Of a stretch of DNA of 54,214 bases, positions 15,842 through 23,604 are shown one piece after another. The DNA is taken from positions 1 to 54,214 of the forward strand of contig JAIQET010000027.1 of assembly GCA_020073645.1 (NCBI GenBank). Reading direction: 5' to 3'. Each line of letters starts with the position of its first letter. Within the stretch, counting starts at the first letter, position 1. The position numbers were made by a program, and so were the translations under genes. This DNA is from Terriglobia bacterium (lineage in GTDB: Bacteria; Acidobacteriota; Terriglobia; Terriglobales; Acidobacteriaceae). A model generated the notes under the pieces. It was not told where the DNA came from. It made no database searches and saw only the letters and a program-made list of their open reading frames with translations.

Positions 15842-16519
15842 ATGCGTCATCCTAAGCCTTTGTTTCCGCTCGTTCTCCTGCTGGCGGGCGTAGCCTTGGG
15901 CGCGCCCAAGCCGCATGTCATCAGCTTTGGCAAACCCACCACCGTCAAGTGGTTCGTTAGCCCCGACGAAAGCAAGGCATTGGACCTGAAGATCCGCCCG
16001 CTGTACGTGGACGGCCGCCTGAAGGAATCCACCCTGGGAGCGGCCCATGACGTTACCGACCGGCTGTTCGTGGTCCGTCGTGCGTTCCGCGTGAACGACC
16101 TCTTGCCGGAGGAGACGGCCTCCAGCCCGCGCTGGCGCTGGCAACGCGGGGGATGGCTGCTGGTGGATCGGGTCACGGGCCGGGTTTCGCAGATCGCGCT
16201 GCCCGAGTTTGATCCTTATTACTCGGTTGCCAGTTGGTATCGCGACTACATCGCCTACTGCGGGGTGTCTGAAGGCGGCAAGACAGTCTATGCCGTGGTG
16301 ACGCAACTCGGTCGCCGCAAGCCCGTCCTGAAGAAAGCTCTGGGCGAAGCGAGCGCGCACGACCTGCCCGACTCTGAGTGTCCCGCCCCAGCTTGGCAGC
16401 GCCAGCCGGCGCGGGTCACCTTTGAGCCCGCTCCCGGACAGAAGCTGACCTACTCGCTCCGGGGACACGTTGTGGATGTGGTGAATGATGAGGACGCCGA
16501 GCAAGAGGCGGCGGAGTAA
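15842..16519 (+). CDS. Exported protein of unknown function
   Basis: 225 residues from ATG after GCTGAGGGC. A signal peptide (HPKPLFPLVLLLAGVALGAP) precedes a domain with HVISFGKPTTVKWFVSP, KIRPLYVDGRLKE, FVVRRAFRVNDLLP, WRWQRGGWLLVDRVTGRV and SVASWYRDYIAYCGVSEGGK. The alternating pattern suggests a beta structure. I recall similar proteins as hypotheticals in Acidobacteriota. It faces the rhomboid gene convergently with a 6-bp gap. Confidence 0.78.
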   Translation: MRHPKPLFPLVLLLAGVALGAPKPHVISFGKPTTVKWFVSPDESKALDLKIRPLYVDGRLKESTLGAAHDVTDRLFVVRRAFRVNDLLPEETASSPRWRWQRGGWLLVDRVTGRVSQIALPEFDPYYSVASWYRDYIAYCGVSEGGKTVYAVVTQLGRRKPVLKKALGEASAHDLPDSECPAPAWQRQPARVTFEPAPGQKLTYSLRGHVVDVVNDEDAEQEAAE

Positions 16520-16525
16520 GGTCCG

Positions 16526-17392
16526 CTACCGAGGGGTGGATCGTTGTTGTGCGGGAGCGATCGAACCCCTGTGCTGCCGTACGTAGCCGTGTGCCAATAG
16601 CAGGACCAGCGCCGCGACGACAAATACATACGAGCGCCATCGCCCGCGGTCCGCAGGGGAAGACGTAAGATGCTTGGCCATCGCCGCGCCCAGCGCCAGC
16701 CCGGTCACCAGTCCGCCAATGTGAGCCGAGTTGTCAATCCCTGCACCCACTGCGCCGAAAAACAAGTTGTAGCCGGCAAAAGCGAGCAGGCTCTTCAGCG
16801 TGCCTTGTAGGGCGGCTTTGGGAATGGGGAGATGGCCCAGATATAGCGCGGCGATCAGCGCACCCGCGACTCCGAAAATGGCGCCGGAAGCACCCGCGCC
16901 GATCACCAGCGGATGCCACCACAGACTGGCCAGGCTTCCCGCCAGCCCGCAAGAGAGGTAAATGAGAAGGTAGGTCCAGCGGTCGAAGACGCGTTCCGCC
17001 AGCCAGCCCAGATTCCACAAGCACCACATATTGAAAAAAATGTGGATGATCCCGACGTGAAGGTAGTTGGAGGTCAGCATTCGCCAGGGCTGCGGACCCA
17101 GCGAGAGCGGTCCCCAGTTCGCACCCCACTGCAGCAGTTGTTGGGGCGACGGCTGAAGCAAGGAGACTCCCGACAAGAGCATGACGGCGAATACCGCCAG
17201 GTTGATTCCGACCAGGGCAGTGGTGACCGGGGGCCTGCCACGCGCTGCCACCGCCCGAGCCGAGGGTGAAGCTGTCGGGGAGGAGAAGGCGGGGTTGTTC
17301 GCCGCCGCAGTGCGGCAATCGGCACAGAGATCGCTCGCTGTGCCGATGGAAAACGCCGGCAACTCCCGTCCACACTTTACGCAATTCGCCAT
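16526..17392 (-). CDS. Rhomboid-family intramembrane serine protease with N-terminal zinc ribbon
   Basis: 288 residues. The start (CVKCG, CADC) is a short zinc ribbon, followed by a Pro/Ala-rich linker. About residues 55-270 hold six or seven transmembrane segments with the rhomboid signatures: LTSNYLHVGIIHIFFNM, the catalytic Ser in GAGASGAIFG and the catalytic His in NSAHIGGL. Rhomboids cleave transmembrane substrates within the membrane. The substrate here is unknown. Confidence 0.95.
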   Translation of the reverse strand: MANCVKCGRELPAFSIGTASDLCADCRTAAANNPAFSSPTASPSARAVAARGRPPVTTALVGINLAVFAVMLLSGVSLLQPSPQQLLQWGANWGPLSLGPQPWRMLTSNYLHVGIIHIFFNMWCLWNLGWLAERVFDRWTYLLIYLSCGLAGSLASLWWHPLVIGAGASGAIFGVAGALIAALYLGHLPIPKAALQGTLKSLLAFAGYNLFFGAVGAGIDNSAHIGGLVTGLALGAAMAKHLTSSPADRGRWRSYVFVVAALVLLLAHGYVRQHRGSIAPAQQRSTPR

Positions 17393-17446
17393 TCGGAACC
17401 CGCGGACCGCCTGCGCCAGTGTAATGCATTGCGCCCTGGGCAGGTT

Positions 17447-17929
17447 TCAGTGCTGCGGCGCGGCGCCGAATTGCGCGAAGGTGATGATGTGTCCGCCCGG
17501 ATCCTTCACCCCGATTTCTTTTGCGCCATAGAAGGTCGTCCGCACCGGCATGACGACCTCGACGCCCCTCATCGCGGCTATGATGTCGTCGAGGTTCTCC
17601 ACCTCGAGGTAAAGAAAAGTTGAGCCTTTCTGGTAGGCCTGCGCGTTGAAGGCAGCATCCTTCTCCACGCTGGCGAAGCTTTGATACATTACTTCGACGC
17701 CGCCCTTCTGCAGGGTCACGAAACCGAGCTTGTTTCCGTCCGGCACTTCGATCGTCTTCTCGAAACCCAGCCGTTCCACCCAGAACTTTATGCAGGGCTC
17801 AACTTCGTCCACCAGCAGTACGGGCGTGATCTTCTTTACCGGGATTGTTTTCATCTTGTCCTCTCCTTGGGTCTTGGCCAACGGCCAGAGCAATGTGAGC
17901 AGCAGCAGAGCCAAAGTTGTGGTTCGCAT
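17447..17929 (-). CDS. VOC-superfamily (glyoxalase/bleomycin-resistance-like) protein
   Basis: 160 residues from ATG after AGGAGGAATTACACG, beginning with a signal-like segment (TTTLALLLLTLLWPLAK). An internal ATG at 17854, preceded by its own AAGGAGAGGACAAG site, would give a 135-residue cytoplasmic form starting at the VOC domain. The domain shows ITPVLLVDEVEPCIKFWVER, LGFVTLQKGGVEVM, FLYLEVENLDDI and GVKDPGGHIITFAQF. Metal ligands are not fully obvious. It is divergently transcribed from the Cdd1-PadR pair across a perfect palindrome, so PadR control is likely. Confidence 0.88.
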   Translation of the reverse strand: MRTTTLALLLLTLLWPLAKTQGEDKMKTIPVKKITPVLLVDEVEPCIKFWVERLGFEKTIEVPDGNKLGFVTLQKGGVEVMYQSFASVEKDAAFNAQAYQKGSTFLYLEVENLDDIIAAMRGVEVVMPVRTTFYGAKEIGVKDPGGHIITFAQFGAAPQH

Positions 17930-17953
17930 CGTGTAATTCCTCCTTGCTATTCG

Positions 17954-17976
17954 TACTAGTCTTAATTAGACTAGTA
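17954..17976. promoter_or_regulatory. Perfect palindrome, predicted operator of the divergent VOC / Cdd1-PadR locus
   Basis: Arms TACTAGTCT and AGACTAGTA (9 bp, no mismatch) flank TAATT. It sits 24 bp upstream of the VOC start and 41 bp upstream of the Cdd1 start. The PadR-family regulator is encoded in the plus-strand pair, so autoregulation plus control of the VOC gene is the simplest reading. The sequence differs from the classical PadR ATGT-N8-ACAT site. Confidence 0.75.
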
Positions 17977-18017
17977 GAAGATAAAAGATCAGCAAGGCTT
18001 TGTCAAGGAGGAGTTTT

Positions 18018-18314
18018 ATGGCAACCGAAGAACGTCAGTTGCAGGACCTGGTTTCGATTGGGCCGGCCATGCTGCGCGATTTCAAACTGCTGGGCATTCA
18101 GACCGTGGGGCAGCTCGCCCGCCGCAACCCGGAGAAGCTCTACGAGAAGCTGTGCGCCATCACCGGGCAGCCCCAGGACATCTGCTGCCTGGATGTTTTT
18201 CGCGCGGCGGTGGCGCAGGCGCGAGACCCGCTGCTGCCCGCTGAGCAATGCACCTGGTGGTACTGGAGCCGCAAGCGGAAGCATGCTCTGAGCGAAGTCG
18301 AAGGGGCGCGATGA
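18018..18314 (+). CDS. Helix-hairpin-helix protein of the Cdd1 (pathogenicity locus) type
   Basis: 98 residues, ATG after AAGGAGGAGTTTT. It begins with a TfoX-C-like helix-hairpin-helix (LVSIGPAMLRDFKLLGIQTV) and has the Cdd1 pattern CCLDVFRAAVAQA and WWYWSRKRK. The last residues (LSEVEGAR) come from the widespread repeat GAGCGAAGTCGAAGG at 18290-18304, which has extended the C-terminus. Its TGA overlaps the ATG of the PadR gene (ATGA), indicating translational coupling. The role is unknown; such genes commonly travel with small regulators. Confidence 0.85.
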   Translation: MATEERQLQDLVSIGPAMLRDFKLLGIQTVGQLARRNPEKLYEKLCAITGQPQDICCLDVFRAAVAQARDPLLPAEQCTWWYWSRKRKHALSEVEGAR

Positions 18315-18904
18315 CCACCGCCAGGAAGCGGGACTTGACCACTCCTGACCTGGTGCTGCTCAGCCTGCTGGCGGAGCGGCCCATGCACGGCTACGAGGCC
18401 AATGCTGAACTGGAGCGCCGCCAGGTGCGGGATTGGGCAGGCATTTCGCGGCCCCAGGTGTATTACTCGCTGGAAAAGCTGGCGCGGCTGGGACTGGTCC
18501 ACGGCGCCGAGAGTGGGGAGCCGACAGCGGGGCCGGAGCGTAGCGTGTTTGCGACGACAGCCAAAGGCCGCACGGCACTGGCCGACGCCTTGGAACGCGA
18601 GGACTGGACCACGCAGCGCGAGCGGCCGCCCTTTCTCACCTGGATTGCGCTCTCCTGGCAGGCGCGTCCTGGGGTATTCCAGCAGCAGCTTCGCCGCCGC
18701 CAGAAGTTTCTCGAGAGAGAACTCGTCCGGGAAGAAGCGACGTTGCGCGCTGTACGTCAGGAGGTCGGCCACCGCTTCCACGAGGCGGTGTGGATGGTCA
18801 GCCTCGTCATTCAGCAGTTCCGAGCCGAACTGCGTTGGCTGCGCAAACTTTCGGGCGAGATCCATCGTCGCGCCTCGGCTCGGCATCCGGAGAGCAGCAA
18901 TTAG
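18311..18904 (+). CDS. PadR-family transcriptional regulator
   Basis: 197 residues. The N-terminal winged helix is diagnostic: TPDLVLLSLLAERPMHGYEA, ISRPQVYYSLEKLARLGLV and FATTAKGRTAL. A C-terminal helical region (about 100-195) with many Arg/Glu suggests a coiled-coil dimerisation arm (Vir_act_alpha_C type). PadR proteins repress genes until a small phenolic or drug-like ligand binds. It is coupled to the upstream Cdd1 gene by a 4-bp overlap, and the likely operator is the palindrome at 17954-17976. Confidence 0.93.
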   Translation: MTTARKRDLTTPDLVLLSLLAERPMHGYEANAELERRQVRDWAGISRPQVYYSLEKLARLGLVHGAESGEPTAGPERSVFATTAKGRTALADALEREDWTTQRERPPFLTWIALSWQARPGVFQQQLRRRQKFLERELVREEATLRAVRQEVGHRFHEAVWMVSLVIQQFRAELRWLRKLSGEIHRRASARHPESSN

Positions 18905-18990
18905 CAGTTAGCACTTGGTCATGAGACTTCCTTGATGATCCTGCAAGATCGCTGAGGGGCTAATTGCTAATTGCCAAGTGCTAATTGCTG
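18896..18990. repeat. Inverted heptad arrays of the AGCANTT family with conserved core
   Basis: Left arm: AGCAATT, AGCAGTT, AGCACTT at 18896-18916. Right arm: CTAATTG, CTAATTG, CCAAGTG, CTAATTG starting at 18960. The arms pair nearly perfectly (CACTTGG with CCAAGTG). The spacer carries GGTC, GATCCTGC and GCTGAGGGGCTAA, shared in part with 35468-35573 and 42864-42990. It lies between convergent genes and overlaps the 3' end of the padR gene. Confidence 0.88.
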
Positions 18991-18994
18991 ATTT

Positions 18995-19951
18995 TCAGTC
19001 CCCGGCGGCCTCGACCGCGGGCATCTCTTCGGCTACCGTCTTGGCCTTGATCTTGGCGCTCGACACCAGCGCCACCGAGGCCACCACGACGACGCTGCCC
19101 GCCAGGATGTAGCGGTCGACGGTTTCGTTTACAAACAGCCAGCCGAGGAAGACCGCGACCACGGGGTTCACATAGGCGTAGGTCGAAACTTTCGAAGTCG
19201 GCACGTGGCCAAGCAGCCAGATGTAGGCGGTGTAGCCGATCCACGATCCGCAGACCACCAGGTACAGCACCGCTCCCACGCCGCGTGCGGTCCACGTCAC
19301 GTGTGAGATGTCTTCGAAAGCCACGGCAAACATCAGGTTCGCTAATCCTGCGAATGTCACCTGCCACGCCGTAGCGCTGAACACATCGACTTCGGAAGAC
19401 TGCCAGCGCTTGGCCAATACCGATCCCAGAGCCCAGCTGAAGGAACCGCCGAGCAGGCTAAGTGACCACCACAGTTCCTTGAGGCCCAGCGCGCCGGTCG
19501 CCGTGAGCTTGGGCCAGATCAGCACCGAGATGCCCGCGATGCCCAGTGCCAGGCCCGCTATGCCACGCGCCGAGATGTGATGATCGCCCAGCAGCAGCGA
19601 GTCGAGCACCAGGAACCAGAGCGGCGTGCTGGCCACCATCAGCGCGGCCAGGCCCGAGGGCACCAGTTGTTCCGCGTAGGAAAGCGTCAGGTTCCCACCC
19701 ATAAGCAACAGGATGCCGACCACTGCCATCTGTCCGAGTCGCGCCGCGCTGTAGCGGATGTTGCGCCCGCGTAGGCCCAGATAAGCCAGCATCAGGATGC
19801 CGGCAAGCGCAAACCGCATACCGCACATCAGCGCCGGCGGAATATGTTCGACGGCGATGCGAATGCCGAGGTAGGTGGAACCCCAGAACACGTACACCAG
19901 TCCGAAGCAGAGGATGACGAGAAAACGGTGCTGGCGCTGGGCTTCGGTCAT
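18995..19951 (-). CDS. EamA/DMT-family transporter
   Basis: 318 residues from the first ATG close to the hydrophobic region; the frame is open to 20065 and no strong ribosome site decides the start. Ten transmembrane helices fall in two EamA repeats: FWGSTYLGIRIAVEHIPPAL in the first, and VLAKRWQ with NPVVAVFLGWLFVNE in the second. It is related to the YedA/RhtA group, which exports amino acids or metabolites. The substrate is unknown. Confidence 0.92.
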   Translation of the reverse strand: MTEAQRQHRFLVILCFGLVYVFWGSTYLGIRIAVEHIPPALMCGMRFALAGILMLAYLGLRGRNIRYSAARLGQMAVVGILLLMGGNLTLSYAEQLVPSGLAALMVASTPLWFLVLDSLLLGDHHISARGIAGLALGIAGISVLIWPKLTATGALGLKELWWSLSLLGGSFSWALGSVLAKRWQSSEVDVFSATAWQVTFAGLANLMFAVAFEDISHVTWTARGVGAVLYLVVCGSWIGYTAYIWLLGHVPTSKVSTYAYVNPVVAVFLGWLFVNETVDRYILAGSVVVVASVALVSSAKIKAKTVAEEMPAVEAAGD

Positions 19952-20083
19952 GGCAAGCTGGGAGCTAAAAGATAACAGACGAGCGGCAACTGGCCGAAGA
20001 TTCGATTTGTGGCGCTGTTGGGTCTGTCTTGTAGCGGTGTGTCTGGGCTGGGCCCGGATGCCCATTCTTCGGTAGCTGCAAAA

Positions 20084-22312
20084 TCATGTGGTGCCCGCGG
20101 CGCTGGCCAATTTTCCATCCAGTACTTCGCGGACCTTCGTCAACAACGATTCGACGCCGAAGGGTTTCTCCAGAAGCGCGGTTCCGGGGTCGAGGGCGCC
20201 ATGGTGAGTGATCAGGTCGTGAGTGTACCCGGACATGAAGAGCAGTCGCATTGCAGGCCGGAGCTTCAAAAGATGGTCTGCCAGCTCACGGCCGCTGATG
20301 CCCGGCATGATCACATCGGTCAACAGTAAGTCGATAGGCCCGTCGTGCTGCTGCGCGACCTCCATCGCTGCTTTGCCATCTCGTGCTTCCAGTACGGTGT
20401 ATCCGCCGCTCTGAAGGGAGCTCAACGTGAGTCCGCGCAAAGCGTCCTCGTCTTCGACCAGCAGGATGGTCTCGGTTCCGCGCGCGAGCACCCTGACCGT
20501 GTTTTCGCGTTTGGGCGATTCCGCGGTGGCTTCGACTTGCGGCAGGTAAATTCTGAAGGTTGTGCCCTTGCCCACCTCGCTGTAGACAGAGATGCAGCCT
20601 TCACTTTGCTTCACAATGCCGTACACGGTCGATAGACCCAGGCCTGTCCCTTTCCCCAGCTCCTTAGTGGTGAAGAATGGTTCGAAAATATGGGTCTGGG
20701 TATCCTTGTCCATGCCGCAGCCGGAGTCGCTGACGCTTAGCATCACATACCGGCCCGCCTTGGCATACGGATGTTGGCGGAGGTAGATCTCGTCCAGTTC
20801 GGTACTTGCCGTCTCGATCAGCAGCTTCCCGCCATGCTGCATCGCGTCACGGGCATTGACTGCAAGATTCATCAGAACCTGCTCGATCTGCCCTCGGTCG
20901 GCTTTCACTCTTTTCAAGCTGGAGTCGCGACGTATCTCGAGATCGATGTCCTCGCCGATGAGACGGCGCAGCATCTTATCGACATCCGCCACTACTGAAT
21001 TCAGGTCGAGTACAGTTGGCTGGATGGGCTGCTTGCGGCTGAATGCCAACAACTGCTGGGTGAGAGATGCCGCTCGACGCCCAGCCTTCAGAATCTCGTC
21101 TGCATGTTTACGCAGCGGTGCTTCCGGCGGGAGAGCGAGCTGGAGAAGTTCACTGTAACCGGTGATCACACCGAGTGCATTATTGAAATCGTGCGCCACG
21201 CCACCCGCCAGCCGGCCGACAGCCTCCATCTTCTGTGCCTGCCGGAGTTGCTGTTCCAGAAGTTCGCGCTCGGTGACATCGTACTTAATGGCCACAAAGT
21301 GGGTAATGTCTCCGCCCTCCGACCGCACGGGAGTGACAGTCTGTTCCTCCGTGTAAAAACTCCCATCTTTGCGGCGGTTGACAATTTTGCCGCACCAGAC
21401 GTTCCCAGCGGCGATCGTCTGCCACAGATTGGTGTAGAAGGCATGGTCATGTTTGCCGGAACTTAGCAGGCGTGGATTCTTGCCCCAGGCTTCTTCGGCT
21501 GAATAACCGGTGAGTTCTGAAAACGCACGATTCGTCCACAGAATCGTTCCTCTTGCGTCGGTAATAACGATGGAATTAGCAGCAGCTTCCAAAGCCGCGG
21601 CCTGCAAGCGCAGACGCTCTTCCGCAAATTTGCGCTTGTCGATGTCCATTGCGGCGCCGATCATGCGGGTCGTCCGTCCGGTATCATCATAGAAGGCGCG
21701 CCCTCTGGCGGCCTGCCAATGCACGCCACCGTCCGGCCAGATCACACGGAACTCGAGGACGTACTCTCTCTTCTCCTGGATGGCCGCGTCGATTGCGCTC
21801 CGCATCATTTCGCGGTCGTCAGGATGCACGCTGTTCATCAATACCTGAAAATTCGCCGGGCTGTCTGGAGACAAGCCCAGCATCGCCTTGCGGGTGTCTG
21901 ACCAGACGTGTTCGTCCCTAATAACATCCCAGTCCCAAAACCCGATTCCGGCTGCATCCATCGCCACTCGCGTGCGTTCGTCGCCGCAGCGCAACCCGGC
22001 TTCGGAATTCTCTTGTGCTGCTGCTTCCCGGACGTACTTATGCTCGGCCAGTTGACATTCGGCCTTCTCGGCAAGCAGATTCGAGCGGAAGTGTCGTTCC
22101 TTCTTGAAGATGGTGAAACTCAAGCCCGTGGCCACACAGATTGCGAACAAAATCCTGAGAATGCGAATAAGCCAGACTTCGATCTTGCTGTGGATTACCC
22201 AAGTGGAGATTTCAAGACCAATGAGCGTCATCGTAGCTGCCAACGTCAGGCCCAGTAACATCGGTAGCTGGGTGGCAAATATTGGAAACTGCAACTTACT
22301 AAGTCGGCTCAC
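20084..22312 (-). CDS. Membrane hybrid sensor histidine kinase (2 TM, 2 PAS, HisKA, HATPase, REC)
   Basis: 742 residues. Two transmembrane helices (about 15-35 and 48-68) are followed by a short coiled coil. PAS 1 (about 112-226, WQAARGRAFYDDTGR) and PAS 2 (about 235-348, LWTNRAFSELTGYSAEEAWG) come next. HisKA has the phospho-acceptor His374 in GGVAHDFNNALG. The ATP-binding domain carries VNARDAMQHGG, DSGCGMDKD and GKGTGLGLSTVYGIV. The C-terminal receiver has VEDED and LLLTDVIMPG. It may autophosphorylate and relay to its own receiver. No output regulator is adjacent. It is oriented away from the PilZ-like gene. Confidence 0.95.
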   Translation of the reverse strand: MSRLSKLQFPIFATQLPMLLGLTLAATMTLIGLEISTWVIHSKIEVWLIRILRILFAICVATGLSFTIFKKERHFRSNLLAEKAECQLAEHKYVREAAAQENSEAGLRCGDERTRVAMDAAGIGFWDWDVIRDEHVWSDTRKAMLGLSPDSPANFQVLMNSVHPDDREMMRSAIDAAIQEKREYVLEFRVIWPDGGVHWQAARGRAFYDDTGRTTRMIGAAMDIDKRKFAEERLRLQAAALEAAANSIVITDARGTILWTNRAFSELTGYSAEEAWGKNPRLLSSGKHDHAFYTNLWQTIAAGNVWCGKIVNRRKDGSFYTEEQTVTPVRSEGGDITHFVAIKYDVTERELLEQQLRQAQKMEAVGRLAGGVAHDFNNALGVITGYSELLQLALPPEAPLRKHADEILKAGRRAASLTQQLLAFSRKQPIQPTVLDLNSVVADVDKMLRRLIGEDIDLEIRRDSSLKRVKADRGQIEQVLMNLAVNARDAMQHGGKLLIETASTELDEIYLRQHPYAKAGRYVMLSVSDSGCGMDKDTQTHIFEPFFTTKELGKGTGLGLSTVYGIVKQSEGCISVYSEVGKGTTFRIYLPQVEATAESPKRENTVRVLARGTETILLVEDEDALRGLTLSSLQSGGYTVLEARDGKAAMEVAQQHDGPIDLLLTDVIMPGISGRELADHLLKLRPAMRLLFMSGYTHDLITHHGALDPGTALLEKPFGVESLLTKVREVLDGKLASAAGTT

Positions 22313-22727
22313 AATGACTCACTGCGAAGGTCTCAGAGAGGCTTGGCACGGACGTGCGGTTCTGCGAATCCGCGCCCACAGATTCTCGCTCGACACATAT
22401 GTTCTCGCCATGAAACTCAGACGCCAAGTTACGCAGGTAATGACTATTGCGGTCGATGTGGGAAAGAGGGGAAACGGGAAGAAAATGAACCTAACCATTC
22501 CCAACAGCCAGCCCCGTTCAGGTGCAGGTACCCGATCGGCGCAGCGAGGGAAGCTTTATCCAAGGCAAAATCGCTAAAACGTATCTTCGCAGGTGCGTAG
22601 TAACCAGTGTCCGAGACCGCAGTTTTCAGGGCGCGACCGAGCCCAGACTTGCGGCCAACTACCGGAGTACGTTTTCAGAGCACCTAAGTAACATTGACCA
22701 TGGGCGGTCCAGTTGTCATGCTTTCAC
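22313..22727. other. 415-bp divergent intergenic region
   Basis: Between the histidine kinase (minus) and the PilZ-like gene (plus). No ORF with a ribosome site, no clear palindrome and no recognisable RNA were found. It presumably contains both promoters. Confidence 0.4.
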
Positions 22728-23207
22728 ATGCCGCAGAAGGGGAACAAGCCTCGTCAGCGCACCCGCCCGCCGCGCATCCGCGTCCCCAATTCTGAGCGGG
22801 CATTATTCGTGGTGGACGACAGCAAGTTTGTTGGCGTCATTCAGCGCCTTTCCCTGACCGGGGGTTCTGCCATTCTGGCCAAGGGTCCTATTCCTCAGGG
22901 AACACTCGCCAGAATGGGCTTGAACACCGTGTTTGGGCAAGTGACTGCGCAGATCGAATTTCTGCAGCTGGGAGCGGATGGGATCCCGCTGGCCCAGGCA
23001 TTCCGCTTCGTTGCCATGAGCGACATAAGTTCCGAACGATTCACAGCTGCCGTGACGCAAATGGAAAGCGCAGGCTTCAGCGATTTCGAAGCAACCGGAA
23101 ACCCTCTCGGCGGCCTGGCGTCGCAGAGCGTCAGTAAGCTCTGGGACAGCATCCGTCGCCTTTCGGCGGTGATCGCCCCCGGCCGGCAAACCAGCCCGAA
23201 GAGTTGA
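22728..23207 (+). CDS. Small basic protein resembling a PilZ domain
   Basis: 159 residues from ATG at 22728; a TTG five codons earlier is possible. The N-terminus is basic (KGNKPRQRTRPPRIRV). The segment VGVIQRLSLTGGSAILAKGP with PQGTLARMGL resembles the second PilZ signature (here L-S-L-T-G-G instead of D/N-x-S-x-x-G) and its following strand. The RxxxR signature is not clearly seen, so c-di-GMP binding is uncertain. The C-terminal half is helical. Confidence 0.6.
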   Translation: MPQKGNKPRQRTRPPRIRVPNSERALFVVDDSKFVGVIQRLSLTGGSAILAKGPIPQGTLARMGLNTVFGQVTAQIEFLQLGADGIPLAQAFRFVAMSDISSERFTAAVTQMESAGFSDFEATGNPLGGLASQSVSKLWDSIRRLSAVIAPGRQTSPKS

Positions 23208-23604
23208 ACCTCAGACGCCGGGAGCAATTCAGTAGCCTGAGCCCGGGCCCAACGGCCGGCGTTTAGGGGGTTACGCGGGCGTCGGCGGCAAGCTATAATA
23301 GGCGTGGATTTAGACATGCGCTTGCAGAATTCCAATTCGCACCTGCCTGTGTGCTGGCTGCACTTCCTGGTGTGCCCGCGCCGCTATCTGGCAGTGTTGC
23401 CCTCGCAAGCGCGCCCCAGCCTCTTCGGCAGCGATTAGCTTTCCGATCCTCCCTGCTGCGGGCTTACCCCAGAGGCTAAACCGATCTTTGGGGGACCTGA
23501 TCGGCACGACTAATGTGCCCTTCCCAAACCCGCCCTCCGTGAACCCGTTGCCCAGCCGGTTCTGACTGGCCTCTGGCAACCGACAACTGAATTTGGAGGA
23601 TCCC
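23208..23604. other. 397-bp intergenic region upstream of the aminotransferase
   Basis: No supported ORF. A perfect TATAAT lies at 23294-23299 on the plus strand, but no good -35 element is found 16-18 bp upstream, so it is only a weak promoter candidate for the downstream gene about 300 bp away. No repeat family of this window is present. Confidence 0.35.

Noticed and set aside
22346..22363. TTGGCACGGACGTGCGG as a sigma-54 promoter
   Set aside because: The -12 element lacks the TTGC core at the correct spacing and no gene starts close downstream.
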